This document shows, piece after piece, positions 30,677 through 38,321 of a DNA stretch of 44,047 nt. Source of the stretch: Lacticaseibacillus yichunensis (GTDB lineage Bacteria; Bacillota; Bacilli; Lactobacillales; Lactobacillaceae). Numbering within the stretch: position 1 is the first letter of the stretch; each line of letters begins with the position of its first letter. The stretch is from positions 1-44,047 of the forward strand of contig NZ_RHOG01000023.1 of NCBI RefSeq assembly GCF_003946405.1. Reading direction: 5' to 3'. The translations under genes and the position numbers were made by a program. The notes under the pieces are model-generated. The model made no database searches. It saw nothing but the letters and a program-made list of their open reading frames with translations, and was not told where the DNA came from.

Positions 30677-30897
30677 TCTCGCTCCTCCACATCTTCAAAA
30701 TGAACCTGATCAAGATAAGCTTTATGCAGTTGGCCGTTGTATTCGACCACTGCAACAGGCTCCATGACTTGACCAGCAGAATGACCACCGATTAATGGAC
30801 TTTCGCCCACAACCTTTGCGACCTGAAACACGCCATAAAACTTGGCGGGGGTTTCCTTGTCTTCGCTGACTACATAGCACTTTCGAGTCATGTTCAT
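30673..30897 (-). CDS. hypothetical protein (74 aa)
   Basis: MNMTRKCYVVSEDKETPAKF, PLIGGHSAGQVMEPVAVVEY, NGQLHKAYLDQVHFEDV. Beta-rich, soluble, common type of early-operon filler gene. GGGGGAAG upstream. No function recognised. Confidence 0.65.
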   Translation of the reverse strand: MNMTRKCYVVSEDKETPAKFYGVFQVAKVVGESPLIGGHSAGQVMEPVAVVEYNGQLHKAYLDQVHFEDVEERE

Positions 30898-30909
30898 TTC
30901 GCTTCCCCC

Positions 30910-31197
30910 TTATTTGAGCTCGTCGACAACAACGGTTGTCATGTCGCCGAGGTAGATGTTGTGCTTCCGGTTTTTCTGGTCGATATACTGCAAATCCCGA
31001 TCCTTGTAGCTGATGTCGAATTTGCCCTTCTCGTGAAAGATAACCTTACCCTCCGCGTTGTACACCTTGATTTCACGCGGCAGGCCGTTGTTGACGTCGC
31101 TGCTGACATTCTTAGTAAAACGATTCCAAGATGCACAGCCACCCAGTGTCATCAGCATGGCCAAGCCCAAAAACATACCTGCTAGTTTTTTCTTCAT
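30910..31197 (-). CDS. phage lipoprotein (95 aa)
   Basis: Signal peptide MKKKLAGMFLGLAMLMTLGGC with a lipobox LGGC (Cys21). The mature part (REIKVYNAEGKVIFHEKGKF, QKNRKHNIYLGD) fits the small lipoproteins of Firmicute phage early operons (DUF5052-like). It would be anchored to the outer face of the membrane. Similar small phage lipoproteins, such as Ltp of TP-J34, block DNA entry of other phages, so superinfection exclusion is possible but not shown. Confidence 0.75.
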   Translation of the reverse strand: MKKKLAGMFLGLAMLMTLGGCASWNRFTKNVSSDVNNGLPREIKVYNAEGKVIFHEKGKFDISYKDRDLQYIDQKNRKHNIYLGDMTTVVVDELK

Positions 31198-31631
31198 TTC
31201 GATTCCTCCAGTAGCTCCGGATTCTCAAATATATTCCCGATGACCTCGTAATTTGCGCCTTCATCAGTCGCCCAGTCGCTCTGCCTGCAACGACGCTTGC
31301 CGAACCGAATTGAGTATCCATACTGAGCTGTGTATTCAACCCAACCAATCGTATCGTCCGGTGATAAAACCACTTGGTGCAGCTTCACGATATCGCCTTC
31401 GTAGATTTCCCGCCCGTTCTCATCGTGCAGGCCGGTGTACTGCATGAATTTGATAACAGCTTCCGGATAGGTGCCATTGTCGGCGAAGTAGTCAATCTGA
31501 TGTGCGAAAGCACTATTGATGTTGAATATACCGTTTCCATCCTCTGCGAATAGCTGTGGATAATATTCCATTCGCATGTCGTTCGGGTCTTCGTTATACG
31601 GCATCCACGCTCGAAACTTAATCTCTCTCAT
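31194..31631 (-). CDS. YopX-family protein (145 aa)
   Basis: It starts MREIKFRAWMPYNEDPNDMR and ends with the YopX signature MQYTGLHDENGREIYEGDIV and YEVIGNIFENPELL. Very common in early operons of Gram-positive phages; function unknown. The chosen ATG has GGGAGG upstream. The Cys/Arg-rich insert (GKRRCRQSD) is variable within the family. Confidence 0.85.
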   Translation of the reverse strand: MREIKFRAWMPYNEDPNDMRMEYYPQLFAEDGNGIFNINSAFAHQIDYFADNGTYPEAVIKFMQYTGLHDENGREIYEGDIVKLHQVVLSPDDTIGWVEYTAQYGYSIRFGKRRCRQSDWATDEGANYEVIGNIFENPELLEESK

Positions 31632-31899
31632 CTCGCGCCTCCCAGTGCCCTGACGTGATATACCCTGGACCATTTTGAATATCAGTGATTGCACCGTCTT
31701 CAAACGTGACCGAACTCACGGAACCAACGGTTTCCATGTCGCTAATGCTTCGTTCCTCAATCTTGACGACCTTTCCGTGGTCTACATATGCATAGGCGGA
31801 ATTCTGAATGTTAAATATTGGCTCCCTGCCTACAAAGTACCCCCGGTACCGATATGGGTTCTCAACTTCAACAGAATCTTGTACCCAATATTTACTCAT
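31618..31899 (-). CDS. hypothetical protein (93 aa)
   Basis: MSKYWVQDSVEVENPYRYRG, then acidic beta-rich sequence (SVTFEDGAITDIQNGPGYIT). It overlaps both neighbours by a few bases, so translation is coupled. Family not recognised. Confidence 0.65.
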   Translation of the reverse strand: MSKYWVQDSVEVENPYRYRGYFVGREPIFNIQNSAYAYVDHGKVVKIEERSISDMETVGSVSSVTFEDGAITDIQNGPGYITSGHWEARDERD

Positions 31900-32204
31900 T
31901 TTTCCGCCTCCGAGTGTCGCGATTTAATCAGTCTAACGTCAGCCTTTCTTACTGTATCAACCTCGGTTTCATCAATGCCACAGCAGATAACGTTCAGAAC
32001 GTCTACAACGTGTGGGTGCCATTTCTTGTCGCGATCTACGCCGTCCATTGGCACATCACGATAGGCGTTTGATTGATAGGAACCGACAACCTTAAACTGA
32101 AACATTTCATTTGGAACTCCATATCGTTTTTGCTCAATTAGGACATAATCTCCAAAGTCAATGTCATCTTTCGGGATATTTATTCCACCAGTAAATTCTG
32201 TCAT
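31896..32204 (-). CDS. hypothetical protein (102 aa)
   Basis: MTEFTGGINIPKDDIDFGDY, KRYGVPNEMFQFKVVGSYQS, KKWHPHVVDVLNVICCG. GGAGG precedes the chosen ATG. Soluble with two adjacent Cys. The pattern is seen in small early phage proteins; role unknown. Confidence 0.65.
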   Translation of the reverse strand: MTEFTGGINIPKDDIDFGDYVLIEQKRYGVPNEMFQFKVVGSYQSNAYRDVPMDGVDRDKKWHPHVVDVLNVICCGIDETEVDTVRKADVRLIKSRHSEAEK

Positions 32205-32563
32205 TTCTCCGCCTCCAATTTCACGATTTCGCCTGTTTCTTCCACGCGCCACACGCCGTCCAGCCATGCACGGGCGAAAGCATCAATGTTGGCAGGTGTG
32301 TCATGAAGCCAATCTTCACTAGGGTCATCTGCAAATTCCATAGCATCGATGAGGCTGTAGACGCCACCCTCACCTTTGCAGTACTTGATGTACTTTCCTA
32401 CTGCTTCCGGAATCAACGCGATCTCATCTGGCAAGGCATCGGCGTAACGGTCGTCGTAATCCAATAGTTCCTGTGTCGGATGCAAGTTACCATCGGAAGA
32501 TTTTGCGTCGTCATAAGCGTCCAGCAGTTCCTCGAACACGTCCTGCTTCGTTTCTTTAGTCAT
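32201..32563 (-). CDS. DUF1642-like phage protein (120 aa)
   Basis: Contains AVGKYIKYCKGEGGVYSLID and DTPANIDAFARAWLDGVWRV, the C-terminal DUF1642 pattern (F-A-R-A-W-x-D-G-x-x-V). Widespread in lactic phages without known function. The start overlaps the methyltransferase stop (ATGA). Confidence 0.75.
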   Translation of the reverse strand: MTKETKQDVFEELLDAYDDAKSSDGNLHPTQELLDYDDRYADALPDEIALIPEAVGKYIKYCKGEGGVYSLIDAMEFADDPSEDWLHDTPANIDAFARAWLDGVWRVEETGEIVKLEAEK

Positions 32564-33498
32564 ACGATCATCTCCTCAAATATTGATTCAAATATTGGCA
32601 CCGGAATGCTGTTCCCGGCCTGTTTGTATAGTGCCGTCTTCCCATTCACGCTGGCCGCGGCATCGAAGTCAGCATCGGAGTACCCCTGCAGTCTCCAGCA
32701 CTCGCGTGGAGTCAGCAGACGGAACCGGCCGTCTCCGAGCGGCACCACACCGCTGTTAGGATTACGGTTCTGCTTGGTCGTTATCGTCCAGCTCCACCGG
32801 TCGATTGGCATCAGTCGCCCAGCGAACGCACCACCAGAGGCGCCAGGCAAGCGACTTAGCATCGAAGGACTGTCGATGATGTAGTCATCCTCCACGCAGC
32901 TCTCCAGCAACTCGCTGATTGGCCGCATAGCTGACTGTCTCAGCCGCCAAAAGTCGAATGGCTGTCCGCCGAGCACTGACACCGTGAACACCCGCTCGCG
33001 ATATTGTGGCAGGCCGAACTGTCTAGCATCCAGCACGGCGTTTGTGGTGGTGTAACCGAGGCCATCCAGCACGTCGCAATATTTGGCGTAGTTAGCCGCC
33101 ATGCGTTTCTGAAGCACGCCTTTGACGTTCTCCCAGATGATAATGCGTGGACGCCACACGCCCATTTGCTCAACGATCTTTAGCGTCTGCCACATGAGAC
33201 TCGACCTCGTGCCACTGCCTCCATCTACCCCCAGCCTCCGTCCGGCAATTGAGATGTCCTGGCATGGTGATCCGTGGATGAGAATGTCCGGCTTCAAATC
33301 ATATCCAATGACGTTCTGCGGATCATACTTCTGGCCATCAAACATCGCGTTGTATGACCGCACGGCTGCTGCATCTATCTCAACATAATCGATCGATTTC
33401 ACCGGAACGCCAAGATTGCGGAGGGCAATGCGAGGTGATCCGATGCCACCGAATAGCTCTAAAATTTTTAGAATAGGCTCATCTCCTGACTCATCCAA
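32560..33498 (-). CDS. orphan DNA (cytosine-5) methyltransferase (about 312 aa)
   Basis: All C5 methyltransferase motifs are visible: I LELFGGIGS (about 13-21), IV GSPCQDISIAG with catalytic Cys79, VI WENVKG (122-127), VIII QYRERV (165-170) and X YKQAGNSIPVPI near the C-terminus. No restriction partner is nearby, so it likely protects phage DNA from host enzymes or has a regulatory role. The start is uncertain: the frame opens with TTG at 33498 and has no ATG or GTG before motif I; translation may be coupled to the upstream gene. Confidence 0.9.
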   Translation of the reverse strand: MDESGDEPILKILELFGGIGSPRIALRNLGVPVKSIDYVEIDAAAVRSYNAMFDGQKYDPQNVIGYDLKPDILIHGSPCQDISIAGRRLGVDGGSGTRSSLMWQTLKIVEQMGVWRPRIIIWENVKGVLQKRMAANYAKYCDVLDGLGYTTTNAVLDARQFGLPQYRERVFTVSVLGGQPFDFWRLRQSAMRPISELLESCVEDDYIIDSPSMLSRLPGASGGAFAGRLMPIDRWSWTITTKQNRNPNSGVVPLGDGRFRLLTPRECWRLQGYSDADFDAAASVNGKTALYKQAGNSIPVPIFESIFEEMIV

Positions 33499-33629
33499 AC
33501 GTCCGCATACGGCACAAGGGCTTCATGGCTTGGCCAGTCTGGCAACTGCACGACCACACCGTCTAATACAGCCATACTCACTGGATACTCGCCATGTGGG
33601 TACCGGGTGCCATGGTAGTATGCTTTCAC
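33468..33629 (-). CDS. hypothetical protein (53 aa)
   Basis: GTG start with GGAGG eight bases upstream and a GTGA overlap with the preceding gene. Sequence: KAYYHGTRYPHGEYPVSMAV then DWPSHEALVPYADVWMSQEM. An ATG at 33653 would lie within the upstream gene and lacks an RBS. Function unknown. Confidence 0.6.
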   Translation of the reverse strand: MKAYYHGTRYPHGEYPVSMAVLDGVVVQLPDWPSHEALVPYADVWMSQEMSLF

Positions 33630-33832
33630 ACTTGCTTCCTCCCGATCGCCCATGCTCCAACGCCGATTTTCGACACTATAACGGGCTCGCTCAGTGTGAT
33701 GTGCACTCGCTGGCGATCACTCGGTGCCGCTCCATGCTTTGTTTGCCGATTGATCCACTGAAAGCAAAGTTCCTTGTATTTGGCCGTGAAGTAAGATTTG
33801 CCGCTCTCGAAGCCAATAACTTGATAACTCAT
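33626..33832 (-). CDS. hypothetical protein (68 aa)
   Basis: MSYQVIGFESGKSYFTAKYK, ELCFQWINRQT, RVHITLSEPVIVSKIG. GAGG upstream; ATG overlaps the stop of the 32-aa RusA-like fragment. Small early-operon protein of unknown role. Confidence 0.65.
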   Translation of the reverse strand: MSYQVIGFESGKSYFTAKYKELCFQWINRQTKHGAAPSDRQRVHITLSEPVIVSKIGVGAWAIGRKQV

Positions 33833-33927
33833 AGTTCCTCTACCTCGATTTCCACTCGCGGCGTGTCGCTGTACCACTTGTTTCCTCCTCCGGTTCCACC
33901 GTGGACTACCGTCCCTTCCACGATCAT
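33829..33927 (-). CDS. 32-aa ORF, C-terminal fragment of a RusA-like protein
   Basis: Starts after GAAAGGTG: MIVEGTVVHGGTGGG then NKWYSDTPRVEIEVEEL. The last 13 residues mirror the end of the RusA gene in this window (FYSDTPRVEVVVEAI), and the DNA is also similar. The catalytic part is absent. It overlaps the replisome organiser stop and the next start. Either a remnant of a second RusA gene or a translated mini-gene. Confidence 0.5.
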   Translation of the reverse strand: MIVEGTVVHGGTGGGNKWYSDTPRVEIEVEEL

Positions 33928-34784
33928 GCATCACCTTTCAATTTTGCTAACCGCGCCGCCAGCTCAGCCTCATCAGCCGGGGTCAGTTCATCGCCAGTTG
34001 CTGGCTGATCAGCATTCAACCATCCTGGCGTTGCCTCCTGCCGGCCGCTCGGTTCCTGCAGCTTAGCGGGCTTGCTGGTATCGTACTCGCTCATCCAGCC
34101 GTGCCCCTCAAACCAGTTACCCGCCGTCTTGATAAATCCCGTCTGCACGTGGTTCAGCGCAATATAGGCCTTATATTCGGCAATCTTAGCCAGGACGGCA
34201 GCCTTCGTAGTTTCCCCGCTAGTCACCGCCTGCACATACGTTTGTTGTGCCTGGGCAAAGTTTCCACCCTTGCGTGGGTATGCGGGCCATAGCTCACTAA
34301 CAAACTCCTCGGCCGGGCCGATCACACGCTCATTTCCCCCGTGGGGGGTAAGAGGGGTGTTCTTAATAGTCAAGTCATAGTCAAGTACTGGTAAGTACTC
34401 ATGCGGGGTAGTCTGGGGTACTGGTATGGGGGTAGCCTGGGGTACTGTTAGGGTTTTGTCTGGGGTACTACTAGCAAGTTGCTTGGGGTGCTCGCCGTAT
34501 AGCTGAACCAGTTTGTAACCCGGGCTTTTCTTGGACTTACTTCCGGGGGTGTACTCAATCAAGTGTTCTTGTACCAGCCTATTCCGTGCGGCTTTAACGC
34601 CTTCTTCGGTTAGGCCGGTGCGACTGGCTATGATCGAATTGCGCAACCTGAATTGATGCTCCATTTTGCCCTCGTCGTTCGCGTAGTCTAATAACTCGCG
34701 ATACAGGCATACCTGGCCCAATGAGAGCTCCAATTCTTCTGTGAGCAATTTACGAAAAGCCCGACGCTGCTTGAAATAATCCAT
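33924..34784 (-). CDS. replisome organiser-like initiator with winged helix (286 aa)
   Basis: The N-terminal winged helix-turn-helix (FRKLLTEELELSLGQVCLYR, LRNSIIASRTGLTEEGVKAA, HLIEYTPGSKSKKSPGYKL) is followed by a Pro/Thr-rich linker and a helical C-terminal domain (ELWPAYPRKGGNFAQAQQTY, AYIALNHVQTGFIKTAGNWF). This is the layout of phage replication initiators (DnaD/replisome organiser type). No helicase loader or helicase gene is seen, so it probably recruits host DnaB. The linker DNA contains iteron-like repeats, the likely origin. Confidence 0.75.
   Translation of the reverse strand: MDYFKQRRAFRKLLTEELELSLGQVCLYRELLDYANDEGKMEHQFRLRNSIIASRTGLTEEGVKAARNRLVQEHLIEYTPGSKSKKSPGYKLVQLYGEHPKQLASSTPDKTLTVPQATPIPVPQTTPHEYLPVLDYDLTIKNTPLTPHGGNERVIGPAEEFVSELWPAYPRKGGNFAQAQQTYVQAVTSGETTKAAVLAKIAEYKAYIALNHVQTGFIKTAGNWFEGHGWMSEYDTSKPAKLQEPSGRQEATPGWLNADQPATGDELTPADEAELAARLAKLKGDA
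34402..34490 (+). other. iteron cluster, candidate replication origin
   Basis: CTGGGGTACT occurs exactly at 34412-34421, 34436-34445 and 34459-34468. Weaker copies lie at 34402-34411 (GCGGGGTAGT), around 34425-34435 (TGGGGGTAGC) and 34481-34491 (CTTGGGGTGCT). Spacings of about 10-24 bp and location inside the initiator gene match origin layouts in lactic phages. Confidence 0.6.
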
Positions 34785-34798
34785 CTTGGTGTCACCCC

Positions 34799-35551
34799 CT
34801 AAAACGGAAGCGGCGGTACTTCACCATCATCACCCGCCCCGGCCGTTTCTGGATCCGGCGCGGTCGTTACCATGTCCTGGAACGCCGCTGACAACGCAAC
34901 GAAATTCTCAAGGGTCAGTGACCCAAGTTTCACGGTCCCGACGTTCGCACGTTGGACAACCGCCGTATATACCTCGTTGGCATCACGATGTTGTTCCTTG
35001 GAGAACGCCTTGATCCGGTCCAGCAACTTCTGCTTGTCGTCATTGCCCGCCATACGTTCCGCAGGCGCGGCTTGTTGCGGGGGCCGATGTTCTTCCCGGC
35101 GTGGCGTTGAACGTGGCTGTGTGGTACGTGTGGGGCGCTGTTGGGTCTCCTGCGTGCGATTGGAGGCCGCGTTCCCGTCGTCGTCCGCGTCTCCAACCAG
35201 TCCGAACGCTGTCTGCAGCGTGTAGCGGCGCGCGTACGTTTCGGCGGATCCTAACTCCTGCGCCGTGCCCTTACCGGCCGGCATCGTCAGCGGTGAAAAC
35301 TCGATGTACTCGCCTGAGTCGTGGAAGATGATCGTTTGGACCGTCACGCCTTGCTCGCTGTTGCATACGTCCTGGGTCCATGACAGCCCCGTGCCTTTTG
35401 TCCCGGCGTCGACCGACTTGATGACCGCCGACAGGTCCGAGTACTTTGACTTGGTGAACGGGTTCGTCGCGTTTTTGTCTGGTTGCTTCACCTGCTCGCG
35501 GAATTTGCGCATATCCTTGATCAATTCGATTGTGCTTTCTGACCGTTTCAT
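34799..35551 (-). CDS. erf: Erf-family single-strand annealing protein (250 aa)
   Basis: The ERF core is NPFTKSKYSDLSAVIKSVDA, GLSWTQDVCNSEQGVTVQTI, MPAGKGTAQELGSAETYARR and YTLQTAFGLVGDADDDGNAA. The core is followed by a Gln/Arg/Pro-rich linker and a tail ending DDGEVPPLPF, like an SSB-type acidic tip. It pairs complementary strands in phage recombination together with SSB and RusA. The chosen ATG follows directly after the overlap with the DUF1351 gene. Confidence 0.9.
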   Translation of the reverse strand: MKRSESTIELIKDMRKFREQVKQPDKNATNPFTKSKYSDLSAVIKSVDAGTKGTGLSWTQDVCNSEQGVTVQTIIFHDSGEYIEFSPLTMPAGKGTAQELGSAETYARRYTLQTAFGLVGDADDDGNAASNRTQETQQRPTRTTQPRSTPRREEHRPPQQAAPAERMAGNDDKQKLLDRIKAFSKEQHRDANEVYTAVVQRANVGTVKLGSLTLENFVALSAAFQDMVTTAPDPETAGAGDDGEVPPLPF

Positions 35552-36498
35552 GGGCGGGCCTCCTTGATCGGCTCGTAGTCGATCCCGTTTGCCTTCATCC
35601 AATCCGCCAGCGCCCACATCTGATCAGCGGTCGCGGTGATCCGGAACGCGCGGACAAATTTTCGTTCATCCTGCTTTGGCTCCGGCTCAAGTTCCATCTG
35701 TTCAACCGCCACGACTTCACCAGTCTCCGTATCGACCGTTTTTTCGCCGATCTGTTCCTGGTTCAATGCTGCGACCGCTGCGGCGGCCTCTGCGCGTTTC
35801 TGCGCTGCCTCCGCCTCTTGCTTCCGCTGCATCATCGCGGTGTCCATACGTGGGCGAATATCGACGAAGGACGTGTGATCGTCAAGCTGGGCAAGCCAGC
35901 CGCTCGGGTCCATGTCGTTTGCCGCGGCATATGCCTTGACCGCTTCCCGATCCGCGACAACCTTCTTGGCGTGATCCTGAATGCCCAGCAGATCCTGACC
36001 CAATTCGCGGATAAATGTTGATTGTGACGTTGAGGCGTTCAGCCAGGTCGGCCGCACCGGAACGTCTGCCGGGTCAATACCGTATTCCGGCGCCACTTCA
36101 TTGATTGTTTTCTGCACCATTTGCTGCTTACGTTGCCTGTCTTGTTCAGCAAGTGCTCCTGCGGCCGTGTCGATCGGTTTAACGGCCTTATCGATGATGC
36201 CGATTAATTCATCGACCTTTTGCTTAAACGCATCATACGGTTGTTCATACGTTTTATGGATCGAAATACGTCGATCGTTGACCTGTTTCTTGAGTCCGTT
36301 CAGCTTCGACTTAACCTTCTTGGCTTCCTTGACGGTCGCCTCGTTGACCTCCATCGACTCGAACTGTTGCGTATATTGCAATAGTTGCGCCTTGAGTTCG
36401 TCGAAGTGATCGAATTCAATTGTCGCCGGCGTATAGTCGACGGTGTACTTGATCTCGTCAACGGCCACCATAGCCGTTGCGCTTTCCTTAGTTGTCAT
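35548..36498 (-). CDS. DUF1351 protein, partner of the Erf recombinase (316 aa)
   Basis: Coiled-coil N-terminal half (LKAQLLQYTQQFESMEVNEA, KKVKSKLNGLKKQVNDRRIS) followed by an Ala/Glu-rich helix (QKRAEAAAAVAALNQEQIGE) and a C-terminal FRITATADQMWALADWMKAN module. This matches DUF1351, usually located before Erf or RecT genes. It may act like Gam or a nuclease partner; not proven. ATG 36498 follows GGGGG; the start overlaps the previous gene. Confidence 0.8.
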   Translation of the reverse strand: MTTKESATAMVAVDEIKYTVDYTPATIEFDHFDELKAQLLQYTQQFESMEVNEATVKEAKKVKSKLNGLKKQVNDRRISIHKTYEQPYDAFKQKVDELIGIIDKAVKPIDTAAGALAEQDRQRKQQMVQKTINEVAPEYGIDPADVPVRPTWLNASTSQSTFIRELGQDLLGIQDHAKKVVADREAVKAYAAANDMDPSGWLAQLDDHTSFVDIRPRMDTAMMQRKQEAEAAQKRAEAAAAVAALNQEQIGEKTVDTETGEVVAVEQMELEPEPKQDERKFVRAFRITATADQMWALADWMKANGIDYEPIKEARP

Positions 36499-36790
36499 GT
36501 GGCATTGCCCCCAATCTTTGTTCTGCGTATTCTTGCAAGTCATAATCCGCCACGATGTCGCCGTATGCTGCGATAATCATGTACTCGGCTCCAGGGTCCT
36601 CCGCTGCGCCGCGCCAGTCCTTTTCGCCATCTCGCATCGTGTACCCGTCCATGCCGAACCATTTCTCGAGGTAGGCTGGAAGATCCTCAACAGACACCGT
36701 GTCGTCGAAGATGTCGAGGTATGGTTCCTTCCAGCGAAGCAAGTCATGGTTCTGCCAGTCCTTTTCAATTCCATACATTGATGTGCTCAT
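36488..36790 (-). CDS. hypothetical acidic protein (100 aa)
   Basis: MSTSMYGIEKDWQNHDLLRW, FDDTVSVEDLPAYLEKWFGM, AEYMIIAAYGDIVADYDLQE. Acidic and Trp/Tyr-rich, could be a protein inhibitor or DNA mimic, but there is no family match. Overlaps both neighbours. Confidence 0.6.
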   Translation of the reverse strand: MSTSMYGIEKDWQNHDLLRWKEPYLDIFDDTVSVEDLPAYLEKWFGMDGYTMRDGEKDWRGAAEDPGAEYMIIAAYGDIVADYDLQEYAEQRLGAMPHDN

Positions 36791-37053
36791 CACTTCGCCG
36801 CCTTTCGCTCAAGGCCGCTACGTGCTACACTGAATGGGTAAATATTATTGTTAAAGTTCTTAGCTCCGGCGGTTGCCTCCGCTGGGGCTTTTTTTGCGTT
36901 CAGCTCGGCAATGTCTTGCTCCGTGTAGCCGAGTAGCTTCGCAGTGTGCTTGTTGTTTACGAGTTTCTTGTCTACCCAGTCCATCAGCGGGCTTTCTGTC
37001 AGTGCCCACAGGCTCAAGATGATTGCAATCATCCAGATAAAAATGCTCAGCAT
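36790..37053 (-). CDS. membrane-anchored protein (87 aa)
   Basis: N-terminal membrane helix MLSIFIWMIAIILSLWALTE, then a charged cytoplasmic part with KKLVNNKHTAKLLGYTEQDI. Role unknown. The part encoding KAPAEATAGAK forms a hairpin plus seven T on the opposite strand (about 36871-36898), probably by chance of codon choice. Confidence 0.65.
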   Translation of the reverse strand: MLSIFIWMIAIILSLWALTESPLMDWVDKKLVNNKHTAKLLGYTEQDIAELNAKKAPAEATAGAKNFNNNIYPFSVARSGLERKAAK

Positions 37054-37059
37054 TTCTGA

Positions 37060-37356
37060 TTACCTCCAATTGTGCGTTGTCATGTACTCATCAACCGCGC
37101 GCGGCCAATACCGGCGCTGGGTTCCGTTCGGGTAGCTGGGAAAGCTCGGGTCATCCAGAATGGCGCTCAGGTTGTCACCCTCGGAGATGCGGAGCATCTT
37201 TGAAGCCTCAGCACGCGTCATGCCTTTCTGCGGCACCAGCTCCCGAACCGCCTCTTTGACTAGCTTCGGCAGCTCAGGGCGCAACTGCTCGGCGACCAGC
37301 TTCGCCAGCTCTTTGGTGAACTCATAGTTCGCCGTTGTCACGATGTCCATGTTCAA
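37060..37356 (-). CDS. small HTH-type DNA-binding protein (98 aa)
   Basis: Helical N-terminus (ELAKLVAEQLRPELPKLVKE), then GMTRAEASKMLRISEGDNLS and SYPNGTQRRYWPRAVDEYMT, the layout of phage excisionase/MerR-like winged-helix proteins (helix-turn-helix followed by a basic wing). No other excisionase candidate is visible, so it could serve as Xis; uncertain. Confidence 0.6.
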   Translation of the reverse strand: MNMDIVTTANYEFTKELAKLVAEQLRPELPKLVKEAVRELVPQKGMTRAEASKMLRISEGDNLSAILDDPSFPSYPNGTQRRYWPRAVDEYMTTHNWR

Positions 37357-37814
37357 GCCCCCTCAAGATCCCAATCTTCCAAGATAGCTGCCAGATACGA
37401 TTGCTCGGATCCAATCTGTTCGGTCAGCTCCTTGGCATAACGCTCGACCGCCTCGCGGTCATCCATTGTGCGTGCGCCCGGTTTCTTGCTCAGAACCAGC
37501 AGGATCTGATTGTCGAGACGTTTCCGGTCGTCCGCTTCTTTCTCAGTGGAGAAATAGCGTGCTTGCGGCGTGTCATCAATGCTCTTGTCTTCCACGATTT
37601 TCAACCCGACCAGCGCCAGACCGGCTTCCAGCTTGAAACGATAATCGCCAATCACCTTCGCCGCACGGATCAGCATTAATTCCGGGATAGACCCCCGGGC
37701 ACTCCAGTTGCTCATTGCCGACTGACTGATGTGGATCTCCTGCGCCAGCGTCACCTTACTTATACCGGTGCGATCTAAGGCATTTTCAAATTGCTTGATA
37801 ATGTTTGAAGTCAA
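37353..37814 (-). CDS. XRE-family regulator (153 aa)
   Basis: TTG start with GGAGG nine bases upstream. HTH at residues about 15-40: GISKVTLAQEIHISQSAMSN then WSARGSIPELMLIRAAKVIG. The C-terminal half is helical (ADDRKRLDNQILLVLSKKPG). Third HTH regulator of the early operon besides Cro and the antirepressor. Confidence 0.75.
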   Translation of the reverse strand: MTSNIIKQFENALDRTGISKVTLAQEIHISQSAMSNWSARGSIPELMLIRAAKVIGDYRFKLEAGLALVGLKIVEDKSIDDTPQARYFSTEKEADDRKRLDNQILLVLSKKPGARTMDDREAVERYAKELTEQIGSEQSYLAAILEDWDLEGA

Positions 37815-37876
37815 AATTCCATCCCTCCTTTGGGTATTCCGTACCGCCAAATTCACGCTTGTTTGCGTGACAATGA

Positions 37877-38047
37877 TTAGAGAGCAAGCCCCGCATCCGC
37901 AAAGGCTTCGCTGACCATTTGATCCAGTTCGTTCTTGGTCAGCAGGTAGAACTTCTGCAACCCCTCATCGCTCAGCATCTCAAGCTGCGTGCGAGTAACA
38001 TCCGGCTTCAATTTGGTGATTGCTTCGTAATACCGTTCGCGGTTCAT
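37877..38047 (-). CDS. hypothetical protein (56 aa)
   Basis: MNRERYYEAITKLKPDVTRT then LEMLSDEGLQKFYLLTKNEL: short, all-helical. GGGGGTGAG precedes the ATG. Unknown. Confidence 0.6.
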   Translation of the reverse strand: MNRERYYEAITKLKPDVTRTQLEMLSDEGLQKFYLLTKNELDQMVSEAFADAGLAL

Positions 38048-38084
38048 AAACTCACCCCCTTCAGCAACTGCTTGTATTGCGCAA

Positions 38085-38321
38085 TCAACGTCCGTGAACT
38101 TGATAGTTAGGTTTTGCTGTCTTGTAAAGCGCAATAGCAACGGCCGCCGCTATAATTCGTGCTGTCATTCTCGGCTTTAGCTTCGAGTGTTCGTGCCCCA
38201 GTTCAATCTCTAGCAAGTCATCTAGCATCGAAACATCTGAACGGTAGGATGACGGGGCGTTTGTCTCAATATGCTCGCATTCTCCCCCAGCCGTTCGATC
38301 TTGCTCACGTTCATGACTCAT
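38085..38321 (-). CDS. hypothetical protein (78 aa)
   Basis: MSHEREQDRTAGGECEHIET, then LDDLLEIELGHEHSKLKPRM and a moderately hydrophobic helix (IIAAAVAIALYK). Start overlaps the antirepressor stop. Possibly peripheral membrane; function unknown. Confidence 0.6.
   Translation of the reverse strand: MSHEREQDRTAGGECEHIETNAPSSYRSDVSMLDDLLEIELGHEHSKLKPRMTARIIAAAVAIALYKTAKPNYQVHGR

Noticed and set aside
36871-36898. Rightward intrinsic terminator inside the 87-aa membrane gene
   Set aside because: Hairpin plus seven T arises from Ala/Glu/Lys codons; no plus-strand gene upstream. It could stop antisense RNA, but that is unsupported.
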